From contig CP014609.1 of assembly GCA_001586195.1 (NCBI GenBank), positions 1,834,001-1,898,000 on the forward strand: DNA of 64,000 nt, given 5' to 3'. Source of the DNA: Solibacillus silvestris (GTDB lineage Bacteria > Bacillota > Bacilli > Bacillales_A > Planococcaceae). The notes beneath the pieces were generated by a model. That model ran no database searches, was not told where the DNA came from, and worked only from the letters and a program-made list of their open reading frames with translations. The translations under genes and the position numbers were made by a program. Positions 51,391-59,974 of this stretch are shown here, one piece after another. The first letter of the stretch is position 1, and each line of letters opens with the position of its first letter.

Positions 51391-51639
51391 TATTCGTATT
51401 ATAAGGTCAGTCAGAGATATCTGATTGACTATTTTTTATTCTATTTATAGATTGATAGTAGCCGGGGCAGAACGTAATGGCCCTTGGGACTTGATCCCGT
51501 TCGTTAAACTGTTCGCCCTCTACTTGTTAACACATGATTAGGCTGGTTGGGACATGGAGATCCCGTATAACAAGCGAAGATATGAATAACAAGGTAGATA
51601 GAGGTTACCGGTCAATAATTCATTAGGAGGAGTTAATTC
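51391..51639 (+). ncRNA. IS110 left-end region, candidate bridge RNA
   Basis: Non-coding DNA between the IS boundary and the transposase start. It holds a hairpin GGTCAGTCAGAGATATCTGATTGACT (split: GTCAGTCAGA and TCTGATTGAC arms), a GGGACTTGATCCCGTTCG stretch, and a later GGGACATGGAGATCCC hairpin. IS110 elements encode a structured bridge RNA at this place. The same hairpins are partly kept in the remnant at 32619. Position is solid; the RNA is inferred. Confidence 0.5.
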
Positions 51640-52875
51640 ATGAATCCAGTTGTAGGTCTGGATGTGGCAAAAGGTGAAAGTCAGATTCAAATGTTTTTGG
51701 ATAAAAAAATACCTTATAAAAACAGTGTGAAAGTTGAACATACGGCGGAAGGATTAAAAGAGTTACACTCTTATTTACTAGATTTAGAGCGTCAAGCAGC
51801 GATGAAACCACCTATAGTTTTAGAAGCAACAGGTCACTATCATGCCCCAGTTGTACAGTTCTTAGAAGCAAGAGAGTACATTGTCATCATTGTAAACCCA
51901 CTCGTATCTTATCGAGCAAAAAGCTCTAATTTACGAAAAACAAAAACAGATGCCATTGATGCTTATCACTTAGGTGAGATGTATTACAAAGAGGATTTAG
52001 AGCCTCAGAAAAAGCGAGGTATTCAATTATTAAACCTTCGGCATCTAACAAGACAACATGAAAATATGACAGGAGTTATGGTTCAAACTAAGCTCCAATT
52101 CCAAGCCGTACTTGACCAAGTATTCCCTGAATACAAAGGGGTTTTTGGGAGTTTATATGCCGAGATTTCATTAAAAACATTACAAAGCTTCCCTACCTCC
52201 GAGTCTGTCTTAGAAGCAGGTAAGGAAGAAATTACTCAGTTTATTAACATGCATTGTAAAGCACGTTCATTAGAATGGGCGCATCAAAAAGCAGAGGAAT
52301 TGATCGCAGCTGCAAAACGTAACCCATTTCAATCAACACTTTATCATAGTCTTCTTGTCAGTCTGAATATGTATATAGATTTACTTCAAGCGTACCACTA
52401 CCAGCTTTCCACGTTGGAGCGTGAGATTGATGAGTTAGCGGTACAACTTGAAGAATATGAACTACTCCAAACAATTCCCGGTGTAGGTGAAATAATCGCT
52501 GCAACGATTATTTCTGAAGTCGGAGAGATTGATCGGTTTAGTCATCCTAAAAAGTTAGTTGCCTTTGCAGGACTTGATCCAAGTGTGTTTGAATCAGGAC
52601 GTTTTAAAGGTACAAAAAATCATATTACTAAACGTGGTTCAGCTAGGCTTCGCCGTATGCTTTTTACAGCCGTTCGCTGCTCTATTCGTGATAGCCGTAA
52701 AAAGAAAACAACTGATGAAACGATAGCCCGGAATAAGAGATTACGAGCCTTTTACGACTTAAAACGTGAAGAGGGCAAACCATACAGAGTAGCAATAATT
52801 GCTTGCGCTAATAAGCTTTTACACTGGATTTATGCGATGTTAAAAACCAAAACATCATTCCAAGAAACCATTTAG
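51640..52875 (+). CDS. IS110-family transposase (DEDD recombinase)
   Basis: 411 residues. The RuvC-like DEDD set is Asp8 (VVGLDVAKG), Glu62 (VLEATGHYH), Asp104 and Asp107 (TKTDAIDAYH). The C-terminal Transposase_20 domain has TIPGVGEIIAATIISEVGEI, FAGLDPS and the catalytic-serine region HITKRGSARLRR near residue 337. RBS TAGGAGGAG is strong. No stop or frameshift, so it may be active. Confidence 0.92.
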   Translation: MNPVVGLDVAKGESQIQMFLDKKIPYKNSVKVEHTAEGLKELHSYLLDLERQAAMKPPIVLEATGHYHAPVVQFLEAREYIVIIVNPLVSYRAKSSNLRKTKTDAIDAYHLGEMYYKEDLEPQKKRGIQLLNLRHLTRQHENMTGVMVQTKLQFQAVLDQVFPEYKGVFGSLYAEISLKTLQSFPTSESVLEAGKEEITQFINMHCKARSLEWAHQKAEELIAAAKRNPFQSTLYHSLLVSLNMYIDLLQAYHYQLSTLEREIDELAVQLEEYELLQTIPGVGEIIAATIISEVGEIDRFSHPKKLVAFAGLDPSVFESGRFKGTKNHITKRGSARLRRMLFTAVRCSIRDSRKKKTTDETIARNKRLRAFYDLKREEGKPYRVAIIACANKLLHWIYAMLKTKTSFQETI

Positions 52876-53093
52876 TATCATCATTTTCAAATTAAGTAAA
52901 AAACTTCCAATATTTATTTGGAGGGCTATTTGAGTTATGCATTTTTAGTATAGCATGAAGTGATTTTTTAATTAAAAGATTTTTATTGACAAACTATTAG
53001 CTGGTTTACTGAAAAAAATAATCTTCTTTTTTAAAGAAGGTACAACACCTTTTAATTGACGAACATTTAATTATAATTTGGAAACTAGCAGGA

Positions 53094-53603
53094 TTAACTT
53101 GTAAAAAATCTCCAAAAAAATAATTCTTCAGTTTCTTTATACATTTCGGCACCAGTTTTTTCTAATACTCTGTGTGATCCAATATTATCTTTTTCCGTAT
53201 CAGCAATAACATAAATAACATTTGCCTGTTTTAACAACCAATTTTTCAAATTAGTAACAGCTTCTGTCATAAAACCATTTCCTTGATGTTCAAAGTGTGT
53301 GTAATACCCAATCACTACTTCACCATTATCATTGGGAGTTCCTTTTATCATTATTCCTCCGACAATCTCGTTTATATCTTTTGAAACAATGATCCAATTG
53401 GTACACCAAAAATAATTTTTCTCATCAGTCAAAACCTTTGAAAGTCTAACTTCCATAGCTTGCTTAAGTTCTTGACTAAGAATACTACTCGATTCATGTA
53501 ATGATAAGTTTGATTCTAGTTGTTTTTGATCTTTAATTAATAATCCCAAGTTTTCTGCTTTTAGGGGAATCATCTTTAACCTATCTGTGGTTATGCCTAG
53601 CAT
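53094..53603 (-). CDS. GNAT-family N-acetyltransferase (RimJ/RimL-like)
   Basis: 169 residues: LGITTDRLKMIPLKAENLG opening, YYTHFEHQGNGFMTEAVTNL acetyl-CoA loop, DTEKDNIGSHRVLEKTGAEM closing helix; this is the ribosomal-protein acetyltransferase-like branch. ATG 53603 is chosen because AGGAG lies 8 bases upstream. It sits between IS110 and the IS3-split repeat. Confidence 0.85.
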   Translation of the reverse strand: MLGITTDRLKMIPLKAENLGLLIKDQKQLESNLSLHESSSILSQELKQAMEVRLSKVLTDEKNYFWCTNWIIVSKDINEIVGGIMIKGTPNDNGEVVIGYYTHFEHQGNGFMTEAVTNLKNWLLKQANVIYVIADTEKDNIGSHRVLEKTGAEMYKETEELFFWRFFTS

Positions 53604-53799
53604 AATTAACACTCCTATCATAATTTGAAAGCCAATTAATTGGCTAAAACAAAATAAAAATAGGATATCTTAATGGCAACTACCCCCATTTATATACTCC
53701 TCAAAAAAGAGACACCAACTTTGCACTCCTTTATCAAGGGCTAACTAAGTTTACCATTCCATTATTTTCCTGTAAATTCTTATAAAAAATAAATCATAC

Positions 53800-53847
53800 C
53801 TATTCAACAATCTGGCCCTATAATTGAATAAAGCACTTTTCTTATTC
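53800..53847 (+). repeat. Left half of a repeat copy split by IS3
   Basis: TATTCAACAATCTGGCCC, TATAATTGAATAAAGCAC, TTTTCTTATTC. The last four bases ATTC are duplicated after the IS. The other half is at 55299-55330. Confidence 0.85.
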
Positions 53848-53901
53848 TGAACTGCACCCCAAATGTTAGACACAAATCTATCATTTGGAGGTGCTTTTTA
53901 T

Positions 53902-54426
53902 ATGACAAGGATTACTTTTGAACAAAAATTGGATACGATTTTTCGTGTTGAAAAAGGTGATGAAGGCATTACTTCAATTGCTAGGTCACTCAATTTCACT
54001 AATACTGAATTGATACATTTCTGGATTGGCAAATATAATCTTCATTGACCAGAATCCTTGAAAAAGAGCTATACACGTTATTCTATTGAAGATAAACTAT
54101 ATATACTCAATTATATGAACGAGAATAGGTTGTCTGATATAGAGACTGCAGTACATTTTAATTTGCCTACTCCAGGTACAATAAGAAAATGGCGAATTAG
54201 TCTCAAAAATGTGAGTGTGGATACCCTATTTCTTAAGGAAAAGGGGCATAAACAGTTGAAAAAAGACAACTCAAAAAAAGGTAAAAATCAAAACTTTAAA
54301 GAGGGTTCATTAGAGGCATTACGAGCAGAGAATGAACAGCTACGTATGGAGAATGCATTTTTAAAAAAGTTGAATTCCTTAGTTCAAGAGAAGGAAAAAT
54401 TAAAACGAAAGACTTGGCACAAGTAG
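53902..54426 (+). pseudogene. IS3 orfA with an in-frame TGA
   Basis: The frame starts MTRITFEQKLDTIFRVEKGD, reads SLNFTNTELIHFWIGKYNLH, meets TGA at 54046-54048 and goes on in frame as PESLKKSYTRYSIEDKLYIL with the second helix-turn-helix and a leucine-zipper end (LRAENEQLRMENAFLKKL). GGA to TGA is a likely cause (HGPESL). The frameshift site to orfB is intact. Confidence 0.85.
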
Positions 54427-55265
54427 TATTTGAACTAAGGGATCAATTTAGTATAAAAGATTTAATAAAGTTAGCCGGCATTAAGCGTAGCACTTATTAT
54501 TATTGGACAAGTCGCTTTGACCAACCTGATAAATATGAAAATATGAAATCGGTGATTTCAACTATATATCACGACCACAAGGGACGGTATGGTTATCGTC
54601 GTATAACGTTAGAATTACGCAATCAAGGCTTCCTAATTAATCATAAAACTGTTCAAAGACTTATGAAGGAAATGGGTTTAAAATCGCTTGTACGTATTAA
54701 AAAATACCGTTCTTATAAAGGTAATGTAGGTAAAATTGCGCCAAACATTCTTAGTCGTAAATTCATTGCGACAAAACCAAATGAAAAGTGGGTAACGGAC
54801 ATAACTGAATTTCATTTATTTGGTGAAAAGTTATACCTCTCCCCAGTACTAGATTTATTTAATGGTGAAATCATTGCTTATAATATTCAAAGCTGACCTA
54901 CATATAAACTTGTATCGATAATGTTAGATAAAGCTTTATTTTGCTTATCCGAAGGAGATGCCCCTATCTTACACTCGGATCAAGGTTGGCATTATCAAAT
55001 GAAAGAATACTCTAATGCCTTAAAACAAAATGACATTACCCAAAGTATGTCTCGTAAGGGGAACTGTTTAGATAATGCAGTAATTGAAAACTTTTTTGGC
55101 CTATTAAAATCGGAACTCTTATATATGCAAGAATTTGAAAGTATGAATCACTTCAAGCTTGAACTTGAATTGTATATTGAATATTACAATCACAAACGTA
55201 TTAAAGGAAAATTAAAAGGATTGAGTCCGGTACAATACCGAATTCAATCCTTCCAAGCTGCTTAA
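54414..55265 (+). pseudogene. IS3 orfB (rve integrase) with an in-frame TGA
   Basis: The -1 frame after the slip site. HTH_21 (YHDHKGRYGYRRITLELR), then the DDE domain: Asp in KWVTDITEF, Asp in [11 protein letters not shown], Glu in [17 protein letters not shown] at 54894-54896 interrupts NIQS*PTYKLVS; CGA (Arg) to TGA is likely. The end [15 protein letters not shown] is typical of the group. Confidence 0.88.
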
Positions 55266-55298
55266 CTTAATAATGTCTAACTTTTTGGGGTCACTTCA

Positions 55299-55330
55299 AT
55301 TCAAGAAAAGCGCCCTTTAATTAAATTCCA
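55299..55330 (+). repeat. Right half of the repeat copy split by IS3
   Basis: ATTCAAGAAAAGCGCCC followed by TTTAATTAAATT; the inner hairpin closes with the half at 53847 (CTTTTCTTATTC joined to AAGAAAAG). Confidence 0.8.
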
Positions 55331-55400
55331 TTTATAAAGGTGAAAAAGAGTTATCAGTAATTGTAAGTGTATTGTTTCCAAATAAATCCTCTCGGAAAAG

Positions 55401-55781
55401 TTACTTATTCTTATAATTTATGGCCTCTTTAAATTCTTCGCTAGCTCTTATATTGTAAAACATATTTCTACTTTTTATGTTCGCTATTGTTCCTGTTTTT
55501 GTATGGTCTATCCACAAATAATATTCACCATCGCTTAGTTTGATTTTATATTGCGGAACTATTTGGTTATCTACTTCACCAAATTCTCTAGCCTTTTTAA
55601 ATGTTTTCTCTATAATTTTAATATCCTTCACATCAGATATTAATTGTAATGTATCTGGTTTTTCTTCTTCAAAATTAATTAATTCTTGAATTTCTATAGT
55701 GTTTATTGTTTCTCTAGTGCTGTCACAAGCTACTAACCACATAGTACAAATAATTACAAATAAAATTGTCTTTATTTTCAT
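55401..55781 (-). CDS. Lipoprotein, unknown
   Basis: 126 residues with signal MKIKTILFVIICTMWLVAC and lipobox LVAC. The external domain (PDTLQLISDVKDIKIIEKTF; VPQYKIKLSDGEYYLWIDHT) looks like the small PepSY-free lipoproteins of Bacillus, not further assignable. AGAGGTG precedes ATG. Single gene between repeat copies. Confidence 0.7.
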   Translation of the reverse strand: MKIKTILFVIICTMWLVACDSTRETINTIEIQELINFEEEKPDTLQLISDVKDIKIIEKTFKKAREFGEVDNQIVPQYKIKLSDGEYYLWIDHTKTGTIANIKSRNMFYNIRASEEFKEAINYKNK

Positions 55782-55953
55782 CTTATGTTCACCTCTTTTT
55801 GTTATTTTAATTTTACCTATATACTATTCGGATTTATTGTATAAGTTAAAAATTCTATATTCCCCATTAAGTCCTTCTTCAATAACTAGATGCTGTGTTA
55901 GTTGAACAAAAAAGCTAGCAAAGTATCGTTTAATAACTCCCCTTAACAGATTG

Positions 55954-55987
55954 CTATTCCACAATATGGCCCTTTTATTGAATAACA
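55954..55987 (+). repeat. Short-form repeat, diverged right arm
   Basis: CTATTCCACAATATGGCCC then TTTTATTGAATAAC. Confidence 0.65.
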
Positions 55988-56064
55988 TTAAGCTTTAAAT
56001 AATCATTCATTAGAATGATTTAACTACACAACAAATAAATTATAATACAGACGAGGTGATATAT

Positions 56065-56619
56065 ATGATAGATTTAAAAAACATAATGAAATCCGACATT
56101 AAATTTAAAAAGATTTGGGAAAGTTCTTGTAAAAATCATCGTGTTCTATATTTCCAAATTAATAAAGAAGATGAAGGAATTGATGCACATTTTCATCCTT
56201 TAGGTGAAGATCACGCTTTAATTTTAGAAGGAGAATTGACTTATGATATTTCATTTGAAGAGCAAATAGTAGCTAAGAAAAATAATCTTGTCTTTGGATG
56301 GACAAATTATGTGCATGGGTACCACAATTACAGTGAAAAACCCTTACATATTTTAGTTTTTGCAACCCCAGAAAATAATTTATCTGTATATAATCAACGA
56401 GAACTTCCTGTAAAAAACATTACTAATATCAGACTCATTGAAAAGTTGCCTACTAAAGAGGAAATCTCCTCCACTAGAGTAATGTTTTCTTCAACTCCAC
56501 CTAGTGATTTTTCTAATTGTCTGACGCTCGATTTAGAAAATCAAATTATAAATTTTAATCCATGTAAAGTAGAGAGTAGTAATGATAACGCATATATAAC
56601 ATTTAAATTACATAAATAA
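56065..56619 (+). CDS. Cupin-domain protein
   Basis: 184 residues. The first ~105 residues are a cupin barrel: motif 1 is DAHFHPLGEDHALILEGEL (two His and Glu as possible metal ligands) and motif 2 is GWTNYVHGYHNYSEKPLHIL. The rest is a short beta extension. ATG 56065 has GAGGTG 6 bases upstream. Function unknown; may bind a metal and a small ligand. Confidence 0.75.
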   Translation: MIDLKNIMKSDIKFKKIWESSCKNHRVLYFQINKEDEGIDAHFHPLGEDHALILEGELTYDISFEEQIVAKKNNLVFGWTNYVHGYHNYSEKPLHILVFATPENNLSVYNQRELPVKNITNIRLIEKLPTKEEISSTRVMFSSTPPSDFSNCLTLDLENQIINFNPCKVESSNDNAYITFKLHK

Positions 56620-56721
56620 AAACTTACTTCCTTAAACGCTTCCTTAATTCAATTGGTTACTTCTTAAAGGTAATCCAATTTTAGATAGTAAATATTCAAA
56701 GTGTTATTTTATAAAAGAATG

Positions 56722-56795
56722 TTAACCCACAATCTGGCCCTATAACGGAAAAACGCGATCTTCTTATTGAAGAATCGCGCCCGATTGTGGAATAT
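56722..56795 (+). repeat. Double-hairpin repeat
   Basis: AACCCACAATCTGGCCC, TATAACGGAAAAACGCG, inner hairpin ATCTTCTTATTGAAGAT-like, right arm CGCGCCCGATTGTGGAAT. Arms CCAC and GTGG match, in place of CAAC and GTTG. Confidence 0.88.
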
Positions 56796-56821
56796 CGTTT
56801 TTCAACAAAAGACTCCTTTAG

Positions 56822-57298
56822 TTAATAAGAATGAATAGAATTAAACCTTCTTCCAATAAAGTTAGCAGGTACGGGGTTGAGTTCTAATTCTCTTGACCAA
56901 ATAGAGAGTTGACCAATGTGGTGAATTTCATGGGCAATTATATGGTGTAATACTTCCTCAACGGTATATTTATTTTCATCCCAAGGTACATATACAACTT
57001 CATTTTTAAATTCATCTATATCTTTACTTAGAAATTCTGCTATTTCATTTCGCAATCTATCAGAAAGAGCTTTAACCTTTTCAGGCGTATCATAATCAGC
57101 AAATTCGACTACTATGTCTTCTTTGCCTTGAATACCACGAAGCCAACTGTATTCAACATCAATAATGTGAAAAAGAGTATATAATATACTCCCTACTCCA
57201 CCAGTTCTTTCCTTTTTCAATTCCTCAATCGATAGCTGGTAACACCAATCAAACCATTCGTCTCTTACCTGCCAGTTATATTCAAAAAAATTTAACAA
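56822..57298 (-). CDS. DinB-family protein
   Basis: 158 residues from TTG 57298 (GGAG 8 bases upstream): LNFFEYNWQVRDEWFDWCYQ, then LYTLFHIIDVEYSWLRGI and HHIIAHEIHHIGQLSIWSRE. The three His (about 45, 125, 129) are the metal ligands of the DinB/YfiT four-helix fold. These are thiol-transferase-like or stress proteins. YjoA-like. Confidence 0.85.
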   Translation of the reverse strand: MLNFFEYNWQVRDEWFDWCYQLSIEELKKERTGGVGSILYTLFHIIDVEYSWLRGIQGKEDIVVEFADYDTPEKVKALSDRLRNEIAEFLSKDIDEFKNEVVYVPWDENKYTVEEVLHHIIAHEIHHIGQLSIWSRELELNPVPANFIGRRFNSIHSY

Positions 57299-57451
57299 TG
57301 TGAACACTCCAATATAATTGTTTTAACTATAAGAGTTAGCTTCTTGTCACTAAAATCCCTCTATATTTTTTTAGTAATTTGCTAAACGTTTCTTATCAAA
57401 GAAACTAATTGATCACCGTTACAATGTGTAAATAAAGAAGACCATCTAATC

Positions 57452-57484
57452 ATTATTCAACTAAAGCGCCCGATTGTGGAATAT
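57452..57484 (+). repeat. Partial repeat copy
   Basis: ATTATTCAACTAAAGCGCCC then GATTGTGGAATATC; the left arm and middle are shortened. Confidence 0.65.
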
Positions 57485-57542
57485 CAATTGGTTTCTATTA
57501 GCAGCCTTAATTAAGCACTAATATCAATTTATTTCCATGACT

Positions 57543-58418
57543 TTAATTACATTGTCTATATTTTACAGGTGTAAGATGTTGCCACTCTTTATAGAGTTCC
57601 ACTTGCGAAAGTATTTTCCAAGGATTAAACATCGTTTGCCCATGTTTATTAAAATATAACCCATCCCCAATATAATAAGCAGCATGTTGAATGATTTCAT
57701 CTTTATCTTTCCAAACTACGATGTCCCCTAGGTATAGTACTTCACCTAGGAACTCCTTATAATGATACTGTTTTAACTTTTCTAGAAATGTTTTTTGATG
57801 TATCCACTCATAAATAAACCATTCTTGTTTCCCTTTTGAAATAGCAAATAAAACTGATGCTAAACAATTTGCACCTTGGTAATGACCAAAAGTATTGGCA
57901 AAAGGTTTTAGAAAATTGGGTAAGGACATAGGCGCTTCCTTACATTCTCCCTTATCCCACCATTCATAAACCATTGTTGTTAGTAACTGTTCTTTAGAAG
58001 ACTCATCAAGCTTTTCCCACATGGAACGCTGAATGACTACGTGACCATTCACTACATAATTTGAAGGGATTTTTTCTATATCTTGTATAAATGAGGCAGG
58101 TAATACTAGCCCTCTTTCACTTTGCACTTGTGAATTTAAAATAAATTGTTTGACCTCTTCAGATATGCTTTCAATCCATTCTTTTTCAGCAATGATTACG
58201 TATTGTGCATTTTTTATATTCCAGTATTCATAACTATTTACAAAATTTAATTGTCCATACGTACTGTGATTATAAAACTCGTCTATTGGCATTAATAATA
58301 CATCTTTAAAGTCAATTTCATTATTAAGATGTTCTTTAGATAGAAAAAACAAGTCTTTTTCTGGGACTTAAATATCAATCCATGACAATAAGACTTTTTT
58401 TGTTGGTTTTATTTTCAT
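57543..58418 (-). pseudogene. NlpC/P60-like protein with a premature stop at codon 17
   Basis: ATG 58418 (GGAGAATAG upstream) begins MKIKPTKKVLLSWIDI, then TAA (58368-58370), then the same frame continues PEKDLFFLSKEHLNNEIDF to the end at 57543. The long part holds a papain-like pattern: Cys163 (GANCLASVLFA), His223 (IIQHAAYYIGDGLYFNKHG), counted from the TTG at 58352. That TTG has no good ribosome site. CAA to TAA is the likely mutation; weak restart from TTG cannot be excluded. Confidence 0.65.
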
Positions 58419-58497
58419 TATCTATTCTCCAAGTTATATTTCACTGCAGTTTAATTACATAACGGATTTTACCATAAAATACCCTTTTAAAAAAATA

Positions 58498-58571
58498 TTA
58501 TTCCACAATCTGGCCCTATAACGGAAAAACGCGACCCTCTTATTAAAGAATCGCGCCCGTTTGTGGAATAA
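58498..58571 (+). repeat. Double-hairpin repeat
   Basis: TTATTCCACAATCTGGCCC, TATAACGGAAAAACGCG, ACCCTCTTATTAAAGAAT, CGCGCCCGTTTGTGGAATAA. Arms CCAC and GTGG match. Confidence 0.88.
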
Positions 58572-58726
58572 GTAAAAACCTGCATTCTCATATAGGTTTC
58601 TTATCAAAATTAAATATAATTTATCAATCTTTATTAAAAGACCACATATAATTGGATCGATAGAAAAAAGTAGTTAAAAATAAGGTAGAGGACTAGAGAA
58701 GACAGCAGCTTCCTGCATCCCAAACC

Positions 58727-58772
58727 GCTGCCTAAATGAAATATCCGTGTCTAACTTTTAGGGGTCACTTCA
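58727..58772 (+). mobile_element. IS3 right-end scar
   Basis: CTGCCTAAATGAAATATCC then GTGTCTAACTTTTAGGGG and TCACTTCA: the last codons of orfB and the inverted repeat of the same IS3 group as at 25711 and 55274. Nothing else of the element remains. The rest of the 58572-58888 gap shows no gene. Confidence 0.75.
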
Positions 58773-58888
58773 GTGAAGTTTAAGGACTTTATTTTTATAG
58801 TCTGAACTGTCCCTTCAATTGTTAAGTGTATTCACAATTGGCGTGCATTTTATGTTTTACGTTGTTTTTCACAAATAAGTGCTGTGCT

Positions 58889-59974
58889 CTATTTGAGAAT
58901 ATCTACAATAATGTCCTCAAGCTCTATTTTTTCCTTTATAGAATTGGTGTTATCTCTAAAAATTTTAACGCCATTTTCATCAATTTCGTCAGCCTCCATC
59001 AATTGGAAGAATGGAGTGATTATTAAAGTTTCAGCATCCGGATGCAGTTTTTCAAAGGTATAGACAAATTCCATATCTCCATGGTCGTGTCCTATACCAC
59101 CGGTTAACGTTGATGTATACGTATTACCTAGATTATCCTTTACTTTTAAACCGGAAGAAATCATGTCCCATTTATCTTTTAAGTTCTCATTTCTTATCAT
59201 TTCTTTGTAATTGACAATAAAGGAAATCGGTGTGTATATGATTTCATTTAATTTAATACCTAGATCAGCATTTTTTGATGCAGGTGCTTCCACGATTTGG
59301 ACTTTAGGCTCAGTCGCCTTAGCATTTATTTCAAAATCCCAACTCCCCTGGATCATTTCCTTTTTATCCTGACTGGAAATACTACTAATGTGAAACTCAA
59401 AATTCGCCTCCTGTAAATAATTAGATAAGTTCAAGATCGCTGTAGTTAAGCCGGCGTATTGATTTGGCCCGACTTTTTCAATCCTATGTTCCGTATTATA
59501 GAGGGCGTATTCGCGGCCATCTACCTTAAAAGTAGTCTCAATTTCCGGGGAATCACCTAAATCCCTGTCCGTTTCAATATAATAGCCAACTAAAAACTTT
59601 TTACTATCGAATAAGCTTTCATTTACCGTAATCGTTGTCCCATTGCTTTCTGCTACAAGATTTTGTTGATCGGCGAATTCCTCATAGCCTGATATTATTT
59701 TTTCTTGGGTCGAGAAAAGCTTGATAATACTGTTCAAAACTGGAATTTCCTGAGCGAATGTTGTGTAGGAAAGACCTATAACTGATGCAGCGCCGATACC
59801 CAACGACAAGCAGACAGCTGCAGCTCCCTTCATCCACTTTCTCGGTGTTGTTTTGGATGTCTGTATTCTCAGGTCCCTTTTAAACTGTGCTTTTTCAAGT
59901 TCTGTTACCTCTGCTTCTTCAAACTCAGTTAAATCGATTTCAATATCATTGAAGTGTTTAAACAGATTTTTCAA
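58889..59974 (-). CDS. DUF4179-type anti-sigma-like membrane protein
   Basis: 361 residues. A cytoplasmic head (FNDIEIDLTEFEEAEVTELE), one TM helix (AAAVCLSLGIGAASVIGLSY, about 50-70), then the external DUF4179 domain beginning IPVLNSIIKLF and a DUF5643-like domain (NEIIYTPISFIVNYKEMI). It overlaps the sigma gene by 17 bp, so it is most likely the membrane anti-sigma factor of that sigma. Confidence 0.82.
   Translation of the reverse strand: MKNLFKHFNDIEIDLTEFEEAEVTELEKAQFKRDLRIQTSKTTPRKWMKGAAAVCLSLGIGAASVIGLSYTTFAQEIPVLNSIIKLFSTQEKIISGYEEFADQQNLVAESNGTTITVNESLFDSKKFLVGYYIETDRDLGDSPEIETTFKVDGREYALYNTEHRIEKVGPNQYAGLTTAILNLSNYLQEANFEFHISSISSQDKKEMIQGSWDFEINAKATEPKVQIVEAPASKNADLGIKLNEIIYTPISFIVNYKEMIRNENLKDKWDMISSGLKVKDNLGNTYTSTLTGGIGHDHGDMEFVYTFEKLHPDAETLIITPFFQLMEADEIDENGVKIFRDNTNSIKEKIELEDIIVDILK

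Larger units (their letters stand above)
51391..53005 (+). mobile_element. IS110-family insertion sequence, apparently complete
   Basis: About 1.6 kb: a 249-bp non-coding left end, one transposase gene, and a ~130-bp right end. No terminal inverted repeats or target duplication are visible, as expected for this family. Left and right ends were set by comparison with the deleted copy at 32619-33357: both begin after GGCCC and end at ATTAGCTGGT. The insertion lies inside a double-hairpin repeat. Confidence 0.82.
53848..55298 (+). mobile_element. IS3-family (IS150 group) element with two nonsense codons
   Basis: 1451 bp. Inverted ends TGAACTGCACCCCAAATG (left) and the complement of GGGGTCACTTCA (right; reads TGAAGTGACCCCAAAAAG). 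A 4-bp duplication ATTC flanks it (53844-53847 and 55299-55302). It carries orfA and orfB with a slippery A AAA AAG at 54363-54369. Both genes have one in-frame TGA, so it should not move by itself. Confidence 0.92.

Noticed and set aside
51247-51450. 67-codon plus-strand ORF before IS110
   Set aside because: It is the translation of the long intergenic repeat and the start of the IS left end; the homologous repeats do not keep the frame.
53902-55265. In-frame TGA codons in the IS3 genes as selenocysteine or other recoding
   Set aside because: The TGA positions are ordinary Gly/Arg positions of the transposase, no recoding element is seen, and other genes of the array also carry stray stops.
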